Positions 26,027 through 36,137 of a stretch of DNA of 64,000 nt are shown here, in pieces (within the stretch, counting starts at the first letter, position 1; each line of letters opens with the position of its first letter). Position numbers and translations under genes: made by a program. The stretch comes from Ezakiella sp. (lineage in GTDB: Bacteria > Bacillota > Clostridia > Tissierellales > Peptoniphilaceae): contig JALFRW010000021.1 of assembly GCA_022778715.1 (NCBI GenBank), positions 23,977 to 87,976 of the forward strand, written 5' to 3'. Below the pieces are notes generated by a model that was not told the DNA's origin, did not search any database, and worked only from the letters and a program-made list of their open reading frames with translations.

Positions 26027-26690
26027 TTCATTTAGTATTATTATTTCTTATAAAGCACCACTTGCGATGAAAGCATCATCGTATTAACAAACATTTATAA
26101 ATACACTAACATAATTGCGAATAGTATTGCTTTAATGTGATTGTTAGTAGGAATCGTTTATAATGTGTTCGTGGTATGCTGTTGGTATACGTCTTTGTGA
26201 TCTCTTCGTTGTGTTCTATTCGTTGTGTTCTATTCGTTATGATTTTTTTGTGATTTTTTATTTTCAATCTCTTCGTGTACTCTTTCTTTCTATATTTATT
26301 TTGTATCTCTTTATTTATTTCTTTATTTTATTCTCTTCATTTTCACTCTATTCTTTTGTATTAAATGTGGTGAACTACTCTACTTATAGAAGCGGCGCTT
26401 CCTTGATTCAAACATTTCTTTTTTCACTCCGATGACGTAAATAAACGTCTTTCACATGCAACAAAGGTATGAGTTTGGTGTTTTATCCCTCATATCTATT
26501 TAATTTTTCTAAGTTTCTTTTTACAAATTCCAATATATTATTCCATATTCAAATTATGTGCTTCTCTTTTCAATACATATTTTCTTATATAGCCTGCAGC
26601 ACCAACTTTTTATCGCGTTTTATTTTCTCAATCTTCTCACTAAATATATCCCTACATAGTTCATTGCTGATTATATGCAAATATCACGTT
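26027..26690. other. Gene-free stretch with strong strand composition bias
   Basis: About 660 bases with no convincing gene. From about 26190 to 26600 the plus strand is strikingly T/C-rich (long runs of TTTC, TCTT, TTAT words). A Phe/Leu/Ser-rich open frame at 26163-26435 reflects this composition and has no ribosome site. A short 14-base tandem repeat and a GACGT/ACGTC hairpin (26434-26449) lie inside. Possibly a decayed gene. Confidence 0.5.
26205..26238. repeat. Tandem 14-base repeat
   Basis: TTCGTTGTGTTCTA occurs twice in a row, followed by a partial third copy TTCGTT, inside the T/C-rich spacer. Confidence 0.75.
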
Positions 26691-26732
26691 AAACACAAAA
26701 AAGGCCATGGATTTCATAGCCTTTTTGTGTTT
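26691..26732. terminator. Terminator of the large protease gene
   Basis: AAACACAAAAAAGGC pairs with GCCTTTTTGTGTTT across an inner CATG/CATA loop, symmetrical enough to work both ways; it starts 6 bases after the leftward stop. Confidence 0.88.
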
Positions 26733-26737
26733 ATAAA

Positions 26738-29700
26738 CTATTTAGAAACTGTATCTCCGATTGTGCCCACAATTTGTAGTACTTGCGCATTAGATTCAAA
26801 ATAGCTTAGGTTTGTGATGTTGCCGTCTTTATCCAAATACATCAAGCATGGTACATAATTGGAGCTGATTAGGTTAAAGAGTGTACGAGCATTGTAGTGG
26901 AAATATGGTCTCATTTGTGTGAGTCCAAGTCTATTCAAGATGTTGTCAATTGAATAAGTGTTTCCGCTGGTCATTGCTTCAACCATGTTAAAGCTTGATT
27001 TATTGATGTTTACTAAGCTTTTCCAACTGCCTTGGCATCCTCCGCATTCAGGGTAACCCATAGCGATAACTGTTGGACGTCTGCCGTCCATCAATGAACC
27101 AATTGTTACCGATTGACCACTCATATTTGTTAAGGTGTAGCCCTTAACATTTGTGCCATAAGCGTTTTTAAGTTTTGGTAATAAGTCGCCGCTGGTTAGA
27201 TGATTGAATTCACCTCTGTTGTATCTATCGTTATAGCTTAATGATTGATTTGACGGATCTGGATCTGGATCCGGATTCGGCTCATTTCCTACAAGCATAA
27301 ATGTTCCTTCAGTAGCATTTCCACTGTAGGAGCCTGTGAGTTCAGCTTTAACAGTATATTTTCCTAATGGTTCATTTGCATTCGGACTGTAAGTTATAGA
27401 TGCTTGTCCGTAGTAACTTGTAGTTTTATTGTATTCATAAGATTTTCCATCCGGGTAGAAGAAAGTGAATTTTACGCCTTCATTTCTGATTGCAGTACCG
27501 TTTGAGTCCTTAACATATAAGTTGATATTGACTCTTTGTCCCGGTTTAAAGCTTGTACCGCCAAATGTTAGATTCATAACTACGTTATTTTCCGGCTCAG
27601 TGCCAATAACTTCAAAAGTCTTTGTAACTTTTTCAGCGATGTAGTTATCGCCTAAAACTTCAATTGTAATTTTGTAAGTTCCTGTTGCAGTGTTTGAGTC
27701 CGGTGTAAAATACAAATTAGTGATTCCGGAGTATGAAGTGTTCCTGTCATAAGTTCCTGTTTGGTATGAGTTGTTTGGATACTCGAATGTGTATCTGATA
27801 TTTGTATTTCTGATCGGGTTTCCATTCATATCATACAACTTAGCAGTCATCGTGATTCTTTCATTTTGTTTAATTTCTGGTTTATCAAAGCTTAAGTCTA
27901 ATCTTGCGTTATAAAGAGCTGGTTCTTCTCCTCCGTCTTCAACGTCCAAATTTAAAGTTTTCTTTAGTAAACTATAAAGTCCGTCTTTATCAAGTGCACC
28001 GGCAATATTTAAGAGTCTGCCGTTTTCGTCAAGCACAACTGTATTAGGTGTGGTTAAGAATCCAAGGCGTGATGCCCAAATCTTTTCGTCTGCGTCATAG
28101 TAGATGTGGTCTTTAAATTGTTCTATATTTAAATCTTTCAAAACTCTGTCTACAAAGTCAACTGTTGATTTTACGTCTTCTTCAACGCTTGTTACAACTT
28201 CGATAAAATTGTATTTATCATGTGGTAGTGGTGCCATAGCTTTCCACATATCAACACAAGCACCGCATCCCGGGTAACCGAATACTAAAACTGTCTTCTT
28301 TTCCGGGTCTATTAAATCTTCAAGTCTGTGGTCTCTTAAATTTGCGTCTTTTACGAAATATTGAAGAATGTTTTTACCATAGTTTTTATTTAGAGATTCA
28401 TATTCAAATGAAGTTTTGTCTAAGTGTCTGTATTCACCATTTCTTTCTCTGGTTTCACGTGTTGTGAATAATTCATCTCTAACGCCAACACTAAACATTG
28501 CAAGTCCGTTTGCCTTTTTAAAGTCGTTGTAGCTTGCAACTGCTTCAATTGTATAGCGACCTTGTGTTGAAATTTTATTGAAGACAACTTCAGCTTCGCC
28601 GGTGTTGCCTGATTGAACATTTTGTGTTTCAACAGTACGTCCGCTTGCATCTTTTAATGCGAGAGTCACATCAGCTTTTCTTACATAGTTTCCTTCTAAA
28701 TCTGTTACAATAACATTTGCTTTAACTTGTGAGTTTACGCTGTAAACAGCATTCGGAGTTTGAATATTTAGGTCAAGAGCTTTTTCATATTCCGGGAATA
28801 CTGACGGTCTGTTTTCTCTGAGCCATTTTGTCATTCCGCCATTCATCCAATAAATCTTTTTAAAGCCCATGTCTTTCATCATTTCAGCAGTTGCGCCGGA
28901 ACGAACTTGGGTTCTGCAATACAATAGATAAGTTTTGTTTTTATCCAATGTCTTTAAGAAATCGGCATGATCTTTTGCATAGTAGTCATGGTGAATTACA
29001 CCATCAATATGTGATTCGTTGTATTCAGCTTTTGTTCTAACATCGAATACTACAAAGTTTTCATTCCCTTTGTTTTCTTCTATCATTTTTTGAGCTTCAT
29101 CGGTTTCAATCATTTTGTAGATTGTTTCTTCCGGTTCAACCGGATCGACAGGATCAACTGGATCAACTGGATCGACAGGATCAACTGGATCAACTGGATC
29201 AACCGGGTCCGGAGTAACATTTCCAAATGTTACAGTGTATTCAGCGTTGCCCGGTTCATAATTGTATCTTGTAACTTGAGCTGTAATTTTATATTGTCCG
29301 TCCGCCATTGTGTTGTTTGGTTGAATATACATGGAAGCTCTTCCATAATAGTCGGTGTATTTTGTCAAACTTGTTCTGAAGTTGTTTGGTCCTGTTACTG
29401 TGATAACGATCGGTGCGCTGCTTACTGCTTTACCGTTTCCGTCAACAACTTGAAATGTGAAGTTTGCCCTTTCTTTAGAATCATAAGCTTCTTTGTCAGC
29501 CGCAATTGTCAAATCAAGTGAATATGGGCTAATATATCTAGTAACTTTGAAAGTTGCTGTACCCACAGAATCTTTATATCCGTTCTTAGATGCAGTAACT
29601 TTTACTTGATAATCACCAATCGGTCCGTTGTTCGGGCTGTAGTTATAAGTCACAGTGCCATAGTAGTTGGTTCTGCCAGTGCTTGTGTGAACAACGCCAT

Positions 29701-32221
29701 CAGGATTTGTGATTTCAGTCTTTACGTCAGAATAAGAAACATAACGGTTTCCATCCATCGTCTTGATGTTTAGTTTTATTTGTCCATTATTTTGGATACT
29801 GTTAACATCTGGAGTTACAGTTGTGGTAAATGTTGGACGGCCGTCTTCCACTTCAAATGTGATTGAGCTTGTTGTGGTATCGTATCTTCCGCCTGAACAA
29901 GTGATATCAACTGTGTATTCACCTGGAGTCTTTAAACTGCTTGAGTAAATTGTGAAGTTTGCATTGCCTTGATTGTTTGTATAAGCAGATCTTGCAATCA
30001 CATTTCCTGTAGGAGTTGTAATTCTGATCTCAGTTTTTACATATTGTAAAATTCTGTCTTGATTATCAGCAACATTAACCGTGATAACCTGACTTTGATT
30101 TGATACTAGAGTTTCGTTTTGAACGCTTGGTCTAATAATAAATCCGTTGCCTGACGGTGTTGGAGGTGTGCTTGATTTTACTGTTACCGTTGCATTTCCT
30201 GTAACACCTGATCCATCAACTGCTGTTGCTGTGATTGTTGCAGTTCCAGCTCCTTTTGCAACTACATTTCCGTTTGCATCAACGTCGGCAATCCTTGTGT
30301 TTGTGCTGGACCATCTAACTTGTTTATTAGTAGCATTTGCCGGATAAACTGTTGGCAAAAGTCTCTTTTGTTCGCCAACATTTAGAGTTACAGAGCTTGG
30401 ATAGATTGAAATGCTCGTAGCTTTAATTTCGTTAATAACTTCTTTTACATTTAATGTTAATCTGGATGAAACATTTGAGCCGTCCGTTGAACTTGCAGTA
30501 ACTGTTGCAGTTCCGGCTCTTAAAGCTTTTAAAACTCCGCCGTTTACTGTTGCAACATTTGTCGGGTAAACGCTATATTTTAAATTCTTATTTTCTGCAT
30601 CTGCCGGTAAAATTTCAGGATTTAAATTATATGATGCACCGACTTTTAATTCCAATGGATTTTCGTTAAATCTAATAGAAGTAACTTTTTTAACGGTTGG
30701 ACTTGGTGCAGTTCCTGCAGGCACTGTCATAGCTTTAACACAAACGTTTGAATTATATTTTAAAGTTGTAAAGTCTGTCCAATTTTGTCCGTTGTAAGAA
30801 ATATAAGATTCTCCACGGTTTGCTCTTGCCCTTGAAGAATAAAAGTTGATTGGGTTTTCAACCGGAATAGGATAATTGTATCCCGGTGTTGTAAGCTTTA
30901 CTATAGGAGCAAATAATTGCCCTTGGCGAACAGTGTATTTTTTAATAGGAACCGTAACATATCCTGCCCATTCTGCCGTACCGGATGCAACAGGTGTCCT
31001 ATCTAAAAAGCTAACTTGTCCATTACCGGATGTCAAATAAATTTCATATCTTGCGCCGTTTGACGGTACATAGAAACCAACTTCATAAACATCTTTGTTG
31101 CTGTTGACCGGTCCAAATACGTTTGCAAAATATGCTGTTTCGCCATTACCGTAGTTAGAAGTCATGCCCAAATAGTCATAGTACCAAATTTCTTCGTTTG
31201 GCTTCATATTCTTAAACTTAAAGCAAGCATTTGTTCTGCCAGCGAATGCGTCATGATATGATACATAATAATATCCGCCCATATATTGCCAATTTGATCC
31301 CCAGGAGTTTTTAATAATCCATGCACCATCTCCCGGAGGTGTTATACCAAAATTGTAACGACTGAAGTTGTCATCCCAACCCACGATTGTAACTGCGTGA
31401 TTTGCATATCCTCTGTACCCAGGATTGTAACTGCCCATTGTTCTGGAATTGAGATAAGATTCGTCAGCGTTAACTGATGTATAAAGTCCACCATATCTAA
31501 CGATTGTTTCTTTGATTGCATCCATTGAAAAATTGTCAAAACCATTTCTCATGTCCGGAACATTCATGATTTTATCAACGTCTTTAACTCTTCTTAATCC
31601 TTGTGGACTTGTAAAACCATAAGGTGAATACGGTTCGTCTTTTTCGGCGATTGGTCCTGAGCCACGTGTCAAATATGCAGATGCAACTTGCCATGTACCT
31701 CCTTGGTCCGGACCCCAGTCATAACCATGAGTGTTTCTCAAATTCTTTTCACTAAAATCGGTAACTTCCGGCATAAGAACGGATTCAGCGGAACCATAGG
31801 ATGCGAATGCCCAACAAGAACCGTTTGGTCCTTGGTTTCTCATAGCTGTCACGCGATTTAATGCTCTCAAATCATAACTTGCAGGATAATTTCCAACTTT
31901 TAATGCTTGGAATTCTTCTTTCAAATCATAGTTCGTGTTAACCTTTAACGGGTCAACTCTCAAACCATAATTTTTATCTTCATTAGCAGTTGCTCTAACT
32001 CGATTCCATTCAGGATTAATTGGAGCTTCGTTGCCATAAAGATTGTCCACTAACTCTTCGGGTCTTACATTGCCTTCGAAGACTTCTTCGTCGTTAAAAC
32101 CTGGAACTACGATATCACCAATTTCGAGTTCGTCAACTTCTGCGAAGGCTGTAAATGAACTAAAAATTAGCATTACAGTAATTAGTAGACTTGTAACGAC
32201 ACTTAATAGTCTTTTGTTCAT
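26738..32221 (-). CDS. Secreted papain-family protease fused to Ig-like, rhodanese and two thioredoxin-like domains
   Basis: 1827 residues. Signal peptide 1-27. C1 peptidase about 110-330 with QGPNGSCWAFASYG (Cys136), ANHAVTIVGWDD (His275) and KNSWGSNW (Asn305). A lectin-like domain follows (about 345-500), then two BIG2-type Ig domains (about 512-592 and 598-682) and three further Ig-like units (about 695-1000). A Val-Asp-Pro linker (about 1006-1030) leads to a rhodanese domain (1034-1140; loop CRTQVRSG, Cys1102), an Ig-like unit, a thioredoxin-like domain with CGAC (1319-1322), two Ig-like units, an Asn/Asp/Pro linker, and a second thioredoxin-like domain with CGGC (1726-1729). No SLH or LPXTG anchor. 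Single-gene unit with own promoter (32331-32359). Domains are each recognisable; the joint function is unknown. Confidence 0.9.
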   Translation of the reverse strand: MNKRLLSVVTSLLITVMLIFSSFTAFAEVDELEIGDIVVPGFNDEEVFEGNVRPEELVDNLYGNEAPINPEWNRVRATANEDKNYGLRVDPLKVNTNYDLKEEFQALKVGNYPASYDLRALNRVTAMRNQGPNGSCWAFASYGSAESVLMPEVTDFSEKNLRNTHGYDWGPDQGGTWQVASAYLTRGSGPIAEKDEPYSPYGFTSPQGLRRVKDVDKIMNVPDMRNGFDNFSMDAIKETIVRYGGLYTSVNADESYLNSRTMGSYNPGYRGYANHAVTIVGWDDNFSRYNFGITPPGDGAWIIKNSWGSNWQYMGGYYYVSYHDAFAGRTNACFKFKNMKPNEEIWYYDYLGMTSNYGNGETAYFANVFGPVNSNKDVYEVGFYVPSNGARYEIYLTSGNGQVSFLDRTPVASGTAEWAGYVTVPIKKYTVRQGQLFAPIVKLTTPGYNYPIPVENPINFYSSRARANRGESYISYNGQNWTDFTTLKYNSNVCVKAMTVPAGTAPSPTVKKVTSIRFNENPLELKVGASYNLNPEILPADAENKNLKYSVYPTNVATVNGGVLKALRAGTATVTASSTDGSNVSSRLTLNVKEVINEIKATSISIYPSSVTLNVGEQKRLLPTVYPANATNKQVRWSSTNTRIADVDANGNVVAKGAGTATITATAVDGSGVTGNATVTVKSSTPPTPSGNGFIIRPSVQNETLVSNQSQVITVNVADNQDRILQYVKTEIRITTPTGNVIARSAYTNNQGNANFTIYSSSLKTPGEYTVDITCSGGRYDTTTSSITFEVEDGRPTFTTTVTPDVNSIQNNGQIKLNIKTMDGNRYVSYSDVKTEITNPDGVVHTSTGRTNYYGTVTYNYSPNNGPIGDYQVKVTASKNGYKDSVGTATFKVTRYISPYSLDLTIAADKEAYDSKERANFTFQVVDGNGKAVSSAPIVITVTGPNNFRTSLTKYTDYYGRASMYIQPNNTMADGQYKITAQVTRYNYEPGNAEYTVTFGNVTPDPVDPVDPVDPVDPVDPVDPVDPVEPEETIYKMIETDEAQKMIEENKGNENFVVFDVRTKAEYNESHIDGVIHHDYYAKDHADFLKTLDKNKTYLLYCRTQVRSGATAEMMKDMGFKKIYWMNGGMTKWLRENRPSVFPEYEKALDLNIQTPNAVYSVNSQVKANVIVTDLEGNYVRKADVTLALKDASGRTVETQNVQSGNTGEAEVVFNKISTQGRYTIEAVASYNDFKKANGLAMFSVGVRDELFTTRETRERNGEYRHLDKTSFEYESLNKNYGKNILQYFVKDANLRDHRLEDLIDPEKKTVLVFGYPGCGACVDMWKAMAPLPHDKYNFIEVVTSVEEDVKSTVDFVDRVLKDLNIEQFKDHIYYDADEKIWASRLGFLTTPNTVVLDENGRLLNIAGALDKDGLYSLLKKTLNLDVEDGGEEPALYNARLDLSFDKPEIKQNERITMTAKLYDMNGNPIRNTNIRYTFEYPNNSYQTGTYDRNTSYSGITNLYFTPDSNTATGTYKITIEVLGDNYIAEKVTKTFEVIGTEPENNVVMNLTFGGTSFKPGQRVNINLYVKDSNGTAIRNEGVKFTFFYPDGKSYEYNKTTSYYGQASITYSPNANEPLGKYTVKAELTGSYSGNATEGTFMLVGNEPNPDPDPDPSNQSLSYNDRYNRGEFNHLTSGDLLPKLKNAYGTNVKGYTLTNMSGQSVTIGSLMDGRRPTVIAMGYPECGGCQGSWKSLVNINKSSFNMVEAMTSGNTYSIDNILNRLGLTQMRPYFHYNARTLFNLISSNYVPCLMYLDKDGNITNLSYFESNAQVLQIVGTIGDTVSK
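29133..29204 (-). repeat. Eight 9-base units encoding a Val-Asp-Pro linker
   Basis: GGATCAACT-like 9-base units run in register and code, on the minus strand, for repeated VDP between the Ig region and the rhodanese domain. Units vary slightly (CAACT, CGACA, CAACC). Copy-number change would lengthen the linker without shifting frame. Confidence 0.9.
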
Positions 32222-32547
32222 AATGTTCTCCTTTCATTATAAAAAACAATTTTTGAGTTAACGTTGGTAAATAAATAATTAAAAAATCAACGTTTTTAAA
32301 AATTATTTGAACCACGCTCACTCTAAAATAATTATATCAGAGTTTTTTCAGCTTTACAATATATTTAATATAATTTTTTTTAATTTAACACAATTTAAAG
32401 ATTGTTTGTCTTTACTTTTTAGCTATTTATTAAGCTTATCGCTTTATTTGAGTATAAGAGAATAATAGGTATTAAGATAAAATTTTTTTATATTTTACAT
32501 AGTTTTAACATTCACAATTTATAATACAATTAGTATAGAGGTGACTT
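32222..32547. other. Divergent promoter region between protease and ppx
   Basis: A 326-base AT-rich gap. It holds the leftward protease promoter; the ppx side has a TATAAT-like word at about 32519-32524 without a well-spaced -35. No gene seen. Confidence 0.6.
32331..32359 (-). promoter_or_regulatory. Promoter of the large protease fusion gene
   Basis: Read leftward: TTGTAA (32354-32359), 17 bases, TATAAT (32331-32336); leader about 105 bases. Confidence 0.78.
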
Positions 32548-33426
32548 ATGAAATATGCACTAATAGATATCGGAAGTAACTCCATCAGAATGAATGTCTA
32601 CAATAAAGATAATATTAGAAAAGAAGTTTTTTCAAAAAAATATATGGCAGGTCTTGCAGACTTTGTAGAAGACGGCAAACTTTCAAAGAAGGGTGAAAAA
32701 AAACTTATTAAAGTACTCAGCTCACAAAAATTGCTCTTGAATTACTTACCCATAGACGACGTATATGTGTTTGCAAGTGCATCACTTAGAAATGTAGAAA
32801 ACGGAGAAGAAATTGCAAAAAAAATAAAAAAAGAACTGAATTTAAATGTAGATATAATCTCTGCCGAAAAAGAGGCTTATTACGGCGTGCTTGGAGTGAT
32901 GGAAAAATACGACTTTAAAAAATTTTACGCAGTTGACATAGGTGGAGGCAGTACCGAGTTTACTTATGTTAAAGATGGCAATATAAAGGACGGAAAATAT
33001 TTAAAAATCGGTTCTTTGTCACTATTTAGAGATTATGTTGAAAACATCGTGCCAAACGACCGGGAACTGGAAAATATCTATAACAAAATTGACGAAGAAA
33101 TGGGTGAAGTTGACGTAAAAACGGATATTCTCGTATCAACGGGCGGTACTGCAAGAGCCATCGGTAATATTTTAGAAGAAATTCGCGGCGGCTCAAATGA
33201 GTTTTACAATATAGAAGAAGTCGCAGATTTTATTAGCAAGATGAAATCAAGAAACAATAAGACCATGCTTCACACAATTATGGTTGTACCGGAAAGACTT
33301 CACACTATCACAACCGGTGCAGCGATTTTATACAGTATAATGGAAAAACTTGGTGTCCAAACGACTTATGTTTCAAAATACGGAGTTAGAGAAGGTTATT
33401 TAAAAGAAAAAATTAAGGAGAATTGA
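32548..33426 (+). CDS. ppx: Exopolyphosphatase / pppGpp phosphatase (Ppx/GppA family)
   Basis: A 292-residue ASKHA-fold phosphatase, the short form lacking the C-terminal HD-like domain. LIDIGSNSIRMNVY at the N-terminus, AVDIGGGSTEFTYV (about 131-144) and STGGTARAIG (about 198-207) are the phosphate and nucleotide loops. GAGGTG precedes the ATG. It is one base from ppk, so polyphosphate breakdown and synthesis are co-expressed. It may hydrolyse polyphosphate, pppGpp or both. Confidence 0.9.
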   Translation: MKYALIDIGSNSIRMNVYNKDNIRKEVFSKKYMAGLADFVEDGKLSKKGEKKLIKVLSSQKLLLNYLPIDDVYVFASASLRNVENGEEIAKKIKKELNLNVDIISAEKEAYYGVLGVMEKYDFKKFYAVDIGGGSTEFTYVKDGNIKDGKYLKIGSLSLFRDYVENIVPNDRELENIYNKIDEEMGEVDVKTDILVSTGGTARAIGNILEEIRGGSNEFYNIEEVADFISKMKSRNNKTMLHTIMVVPERLHTITTGAAILYSIMEKLGVQTTYVSKYGVREGYLKEKIKEN

Positions 33427-33427
33427 C

Positions 33428-35569
33428 ATGGAAGTGTATATGCAAAACAGGGAGTTAAGCTGGTTAAATTTTAATCAAAGAGTTTTGGAAGAGGCAACTG
33501 ATGAAAACACACCTACTTTAGAAAGATTTAAGTTTATTTCTATTTTTACTTCAAATTTAGATGAGTTTTTTATGGTTAGAGTCGGCTCGATTTTTGACAT
33601 TATGAAATCGAACAATAAATATGTGGACAGAAAATCCGGGATGACTGCAAAAGAACAGTTAGATGAGATATACAGAGTCATGCCAAACTTCTACGAAATG
33701 CGCGACAGAATATATAGAGATGTTATTGCAGAACTCGAAAAATATAATATAAACAATAGAAATGTGAAAACTTTAAACGAAGAAGAAAGAGTCTATGTTA
33801 GAAAATTCTATCACGAAGAAATAGAACCGTTAATTTCTGCTCAAATTGTAGATTCTTCTCATCCCTTTCCTTTTTTGGAAAACAAAAAGCTCTATATTAT
33901 AACTGAAATGACCGACAAAGACGGCAATTTTGTACACGGACTTGTGCCAATTTCAGACGTGTTCGAAAGATATTTATCTCTTCCCGGGGACGGATTTAAC
34001 TACATTAGAATTGAAAAAGTTATAGAACACTATGTGCCGGAAATTTTTCAAAACTATAATGTAACAGACCAAGCGCTTATTTCTGTGACTAGAAACTTCG
34101 ATTTTGAAACCGAAAGCGAAATTGAAGAAGAAATTGCAGACTACAAGGCCTTTATGAAAAAAGTTTTGAAAAAAAGACAAAGGCAGGAAGCCGTTAGACT
34201 GGAAGTTTCAAACAAAAAATCGGCTTCAGTTATGGAGTTTTTGAAAAAAGAATTGGGAATAACGGATGAAATGATATTCTTAACAAAGGCTCCGATCAAC
34301 ATGAAATATGTTTATGGCTTAACAGATATAATTCCAACAGCTCTTATCAAAAAAATTTCATACAAAGAATTTGAACCCGTAAAAAGATATAGTCTTGAAT
34401 GCGGCTCAATCATTAAAAAAATTGAGAAAAAGGACATTCTTTTAAGCTATCCATACGATGATATGGACTCTTTTCTGGATTTAATTAAAGAAGCTGCCCA
34501 AAATAAAAAAACTCTTTCGATTAAAATAACCATATATCGCCTGGCAAAAAATTCAAAACTGGTAGAATACCTTAAAAAAGCGTGCGAAAACGGCATAGAA
34601 GTAACGGCTTTGATGGAATTAAAAGCACGTTTTGACGAAGAAAACAATATCAATTATTCTGAAGAACTATATCAAAGCGGCTGCAACATAATGTACGGCT
34701 TTGAAGAATACAAAACTCACTCCAAACTCTGCCTTATTACCTACAAAGACGAGCTTGGAAACATCAAATATATCACGCAAATCGGTACGGGAAACTATAA
34801 CGAATACACGTCAAAAATATATACCGACTTTTCTCTCATGACAGCAAACGAAGAAATTGCACTTGATGCAAATGATTTCTTTAAAAATATTTCGATGGGT
34901 AAACTAAACGGTAAATATCTACACCTACTGCAATCTCCTTCCACTTTGAAGTCAAGACTTTTAAAAGAAATGGACGAAGAAATCAAAAAGAGTAAAAACG
35001 GTTACATTCGTTGTAAAATGAATTCTCTAACAGACTACGAATTTTTGGAGAAATTTAGTGAAGCTTCGAGAAATCAAGTAAAAACCGACTTAATTATCCG
35101 TGGAATTTGTTGTCTAATCCCGGGTATCATGGGCTACACTGAAAACGTGCACGTTTACTCGCTCGTGGGAAGATTTTTGGAACACTCCAGAGTTTACCAA
35201 TTTGGCACGGGTGAGAATGTGAGATTATATATTTCAAGTGCGGACCTTATGACCAGAAATACAGAAAAACGTGTTGAAATTGCAGCTCCGGTGTACGACA
35301 ACGATGCAAAAAAAAGAATTATAGATTATCTGGACATACAAATGAAAGACAATGTAAAACGCAGAATTTTAATCAGCTCAAAAAATTATATAAAACCTGA
35401 AATTCAGGATAAACCATTTATTGCCGTTAATTATTTTATGGATGAAGCAATACAGGAAAGAACTAAACTACTTGAAGAAAAGAATAAACAATTTAATCAT
35501 AAGAATAACGAAATATCCAAAAACCAGAAAAAAGCAAAAAGTCTTTTAGACTGGTTTAAGAAAAAGTAG
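33428..35569 (+). CDS. ppk1: Polyphosphate kinase 1
   Basis: A 713-residue enzyme that reversibly makes polyphosphate from ATP. NRELSWLNFNQRVLEEA at residues 7-23 is the N-terminal hallmark. The two catalytic His positions are in EYKTHSKLCLI (His431) and RFLEHSRVYQFG (His586). The C-terminus ends in a Lys-rich tail. AAGGAG lies 7 bases before the ATG at 33428. Forms an operon with ppx and ends at a strong terminator. Confidence 0.97.
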   Translation: MEVYMQNRELSWLNFNQRVLEEATDENTPTLERFKFISIFTSNLDEFFMVRVGSIFDIMKSNNKYVDRKSGMTAKEQLDEIYRVMPNFYEMRDRIYRDVIAELEKYNINNRNVKTLNEEERVYVRKFYHEEIEPLISAQIVDSSHPFPFLENKKLYIITEMTDKDGNFVHGLVPISDVFERYLSLPGDGFNYIRIEKVIEHYVPEIFQNYNVTDQALISVTRNFDFETESEIEEEIADYKAFMKKVLKKRQRQEAVRLEVSNKKSASVMEFLKKELGITDEMIFLTKAPINMKYVYGLTDIIPTALIKKISYKEFEPVKRYSLECGSIIKKIEKKDILLSYPYDDMDSFLDLIKEAAQNKKTLSIKITIYRLAKNSKLVEYLKKACENGIEVTALMELKARFDEENNINYSEELYQSGCNIMYGFEEYKTHSKLCLITYKDELGNIKYITQIGTGNYNEYTSKIYTDFSLMTANEEIALDANDFFKNISMGKLNGKYLHLLQSPSTLKSRLLKEMDEEIKKSKNGYIRCKMNSLTDYEFLEKFSEASRNQVKTDLIIRGICCLIPGIMGYTENVHVYSLVGRFLEHSRVYQFGTGENVRLYISSADLMTRNTEKRVEIAAPVYDNDAKKRIIDYLDIQMKDNVKRRILISSKNYIKPEIQDKPFIAVNYFMDEAIQERTKLLEEKNKQFNHKNNEISKNQKKAKSLLDWFKKK

Positions 35570-35588
35570 CTTTTAGAAGCTACTTTTT
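35561..35588 (+). terminator. Terminator of ppx-ppk
   Basis: AAAAGTAGCTT/AAGCTACTTTT hairpin overlapping the stop codon, with a T run. Confidence 0.92.
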
Positions 35589-35830
35589 TATTGCAATGAC
35601 TTGTTATCTAAAATTTAAAATATTGATTGATTATTTTAAGATAATTACCGATCAAGAGTCTGTCATATAACAGCAGTTCTGACCAACAGTCAATAAGCAA
35701 GAAATATTTCTTTTTAAATTTCCTTAATTATAAATGTAGAAATCACGTTGTTTGATTGCGTATTATCATTAATTAAAAGAATTGTTGTGCATCAAAAATA
35801 GATAATTAACTAAATTTTACGCATAATCTA

Positions 35831-35860
35831 TTGACACCAATTTGTAAATAATGATAAAAT
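35831..35860 (+). promoter_or_regulatory. Promoter of the protease/CAMP-factor cluster
   Basis: TTGACA (35831-35836), 18 bases, TAAAAT (35855-35860). No better promoter is seen closer to the gene. Confidence 0.65.
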
Positions 35861-35933
35861 AAATCTAACAACAAAAACTTATAAATCTATGAAAGCAAAT
35901 GTGTTTTTTATAAATAATATTTAAATTTTGCTT

Positions 35934-35956
35934 ATTTGTAATATATATTTACAAAT
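35934..35956. promoter_or_regulatory. Inverted repeat in the long leader
   Basis: ATTTGTAA (35934-35941) and TTACAAAT (35949-35956) with a TATATAT loop; about 180 bases before the protease start. Could be an operator or RNA structure. Confidence 0.4.
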
Positions 35957-36137
35957 TTTGCTATTTTATATATACGGGTGTATGAATTTTAAAAAATTAA
36001 TAATGAATTTTGAAAAAATCTAATATTCTTAAAATACAATTGAAAAAGTTTTTAAAAATATTTATACAAAACAAATAAAATTTAGTTTTTAAAAATAACG
36101 ATTTATAAAATTACCAAATTTTTAAGGGGGAGGTATT

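Larger units (their letters stand above)
35589..36137. other. Long AT-rich leader region before the second protease
   Basis: 549 bases with no open frame of note. A good promoter at 35831-35860 implies a leader of about 270 bases for the protease gene. Within it, ATTTGTAA/TTACAAAT (35934-35956) form a hairpin flanked by direct copies of TTTTGCT. Confidence 0.55.

Noticed and set aside
26163..26435. 90-codon plus-strand frame rich in Phe, Leu and Ser
   Set aside because: No ribosome site; residue content follows from T/C-rich DNA.
29139..29204. CRISPR-like short repeats
   Set aside because: The 9-base units have no spacers and code a VDP linker in frame. No CRISPR array was seen anywhere in the window.
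26738..32221. Sortase or S-layer anchoring of the giant protease
   Set aside because: No LPXTG motif, hydrophobic tail or SLH repeat is present; likewise for the protein at 36138.
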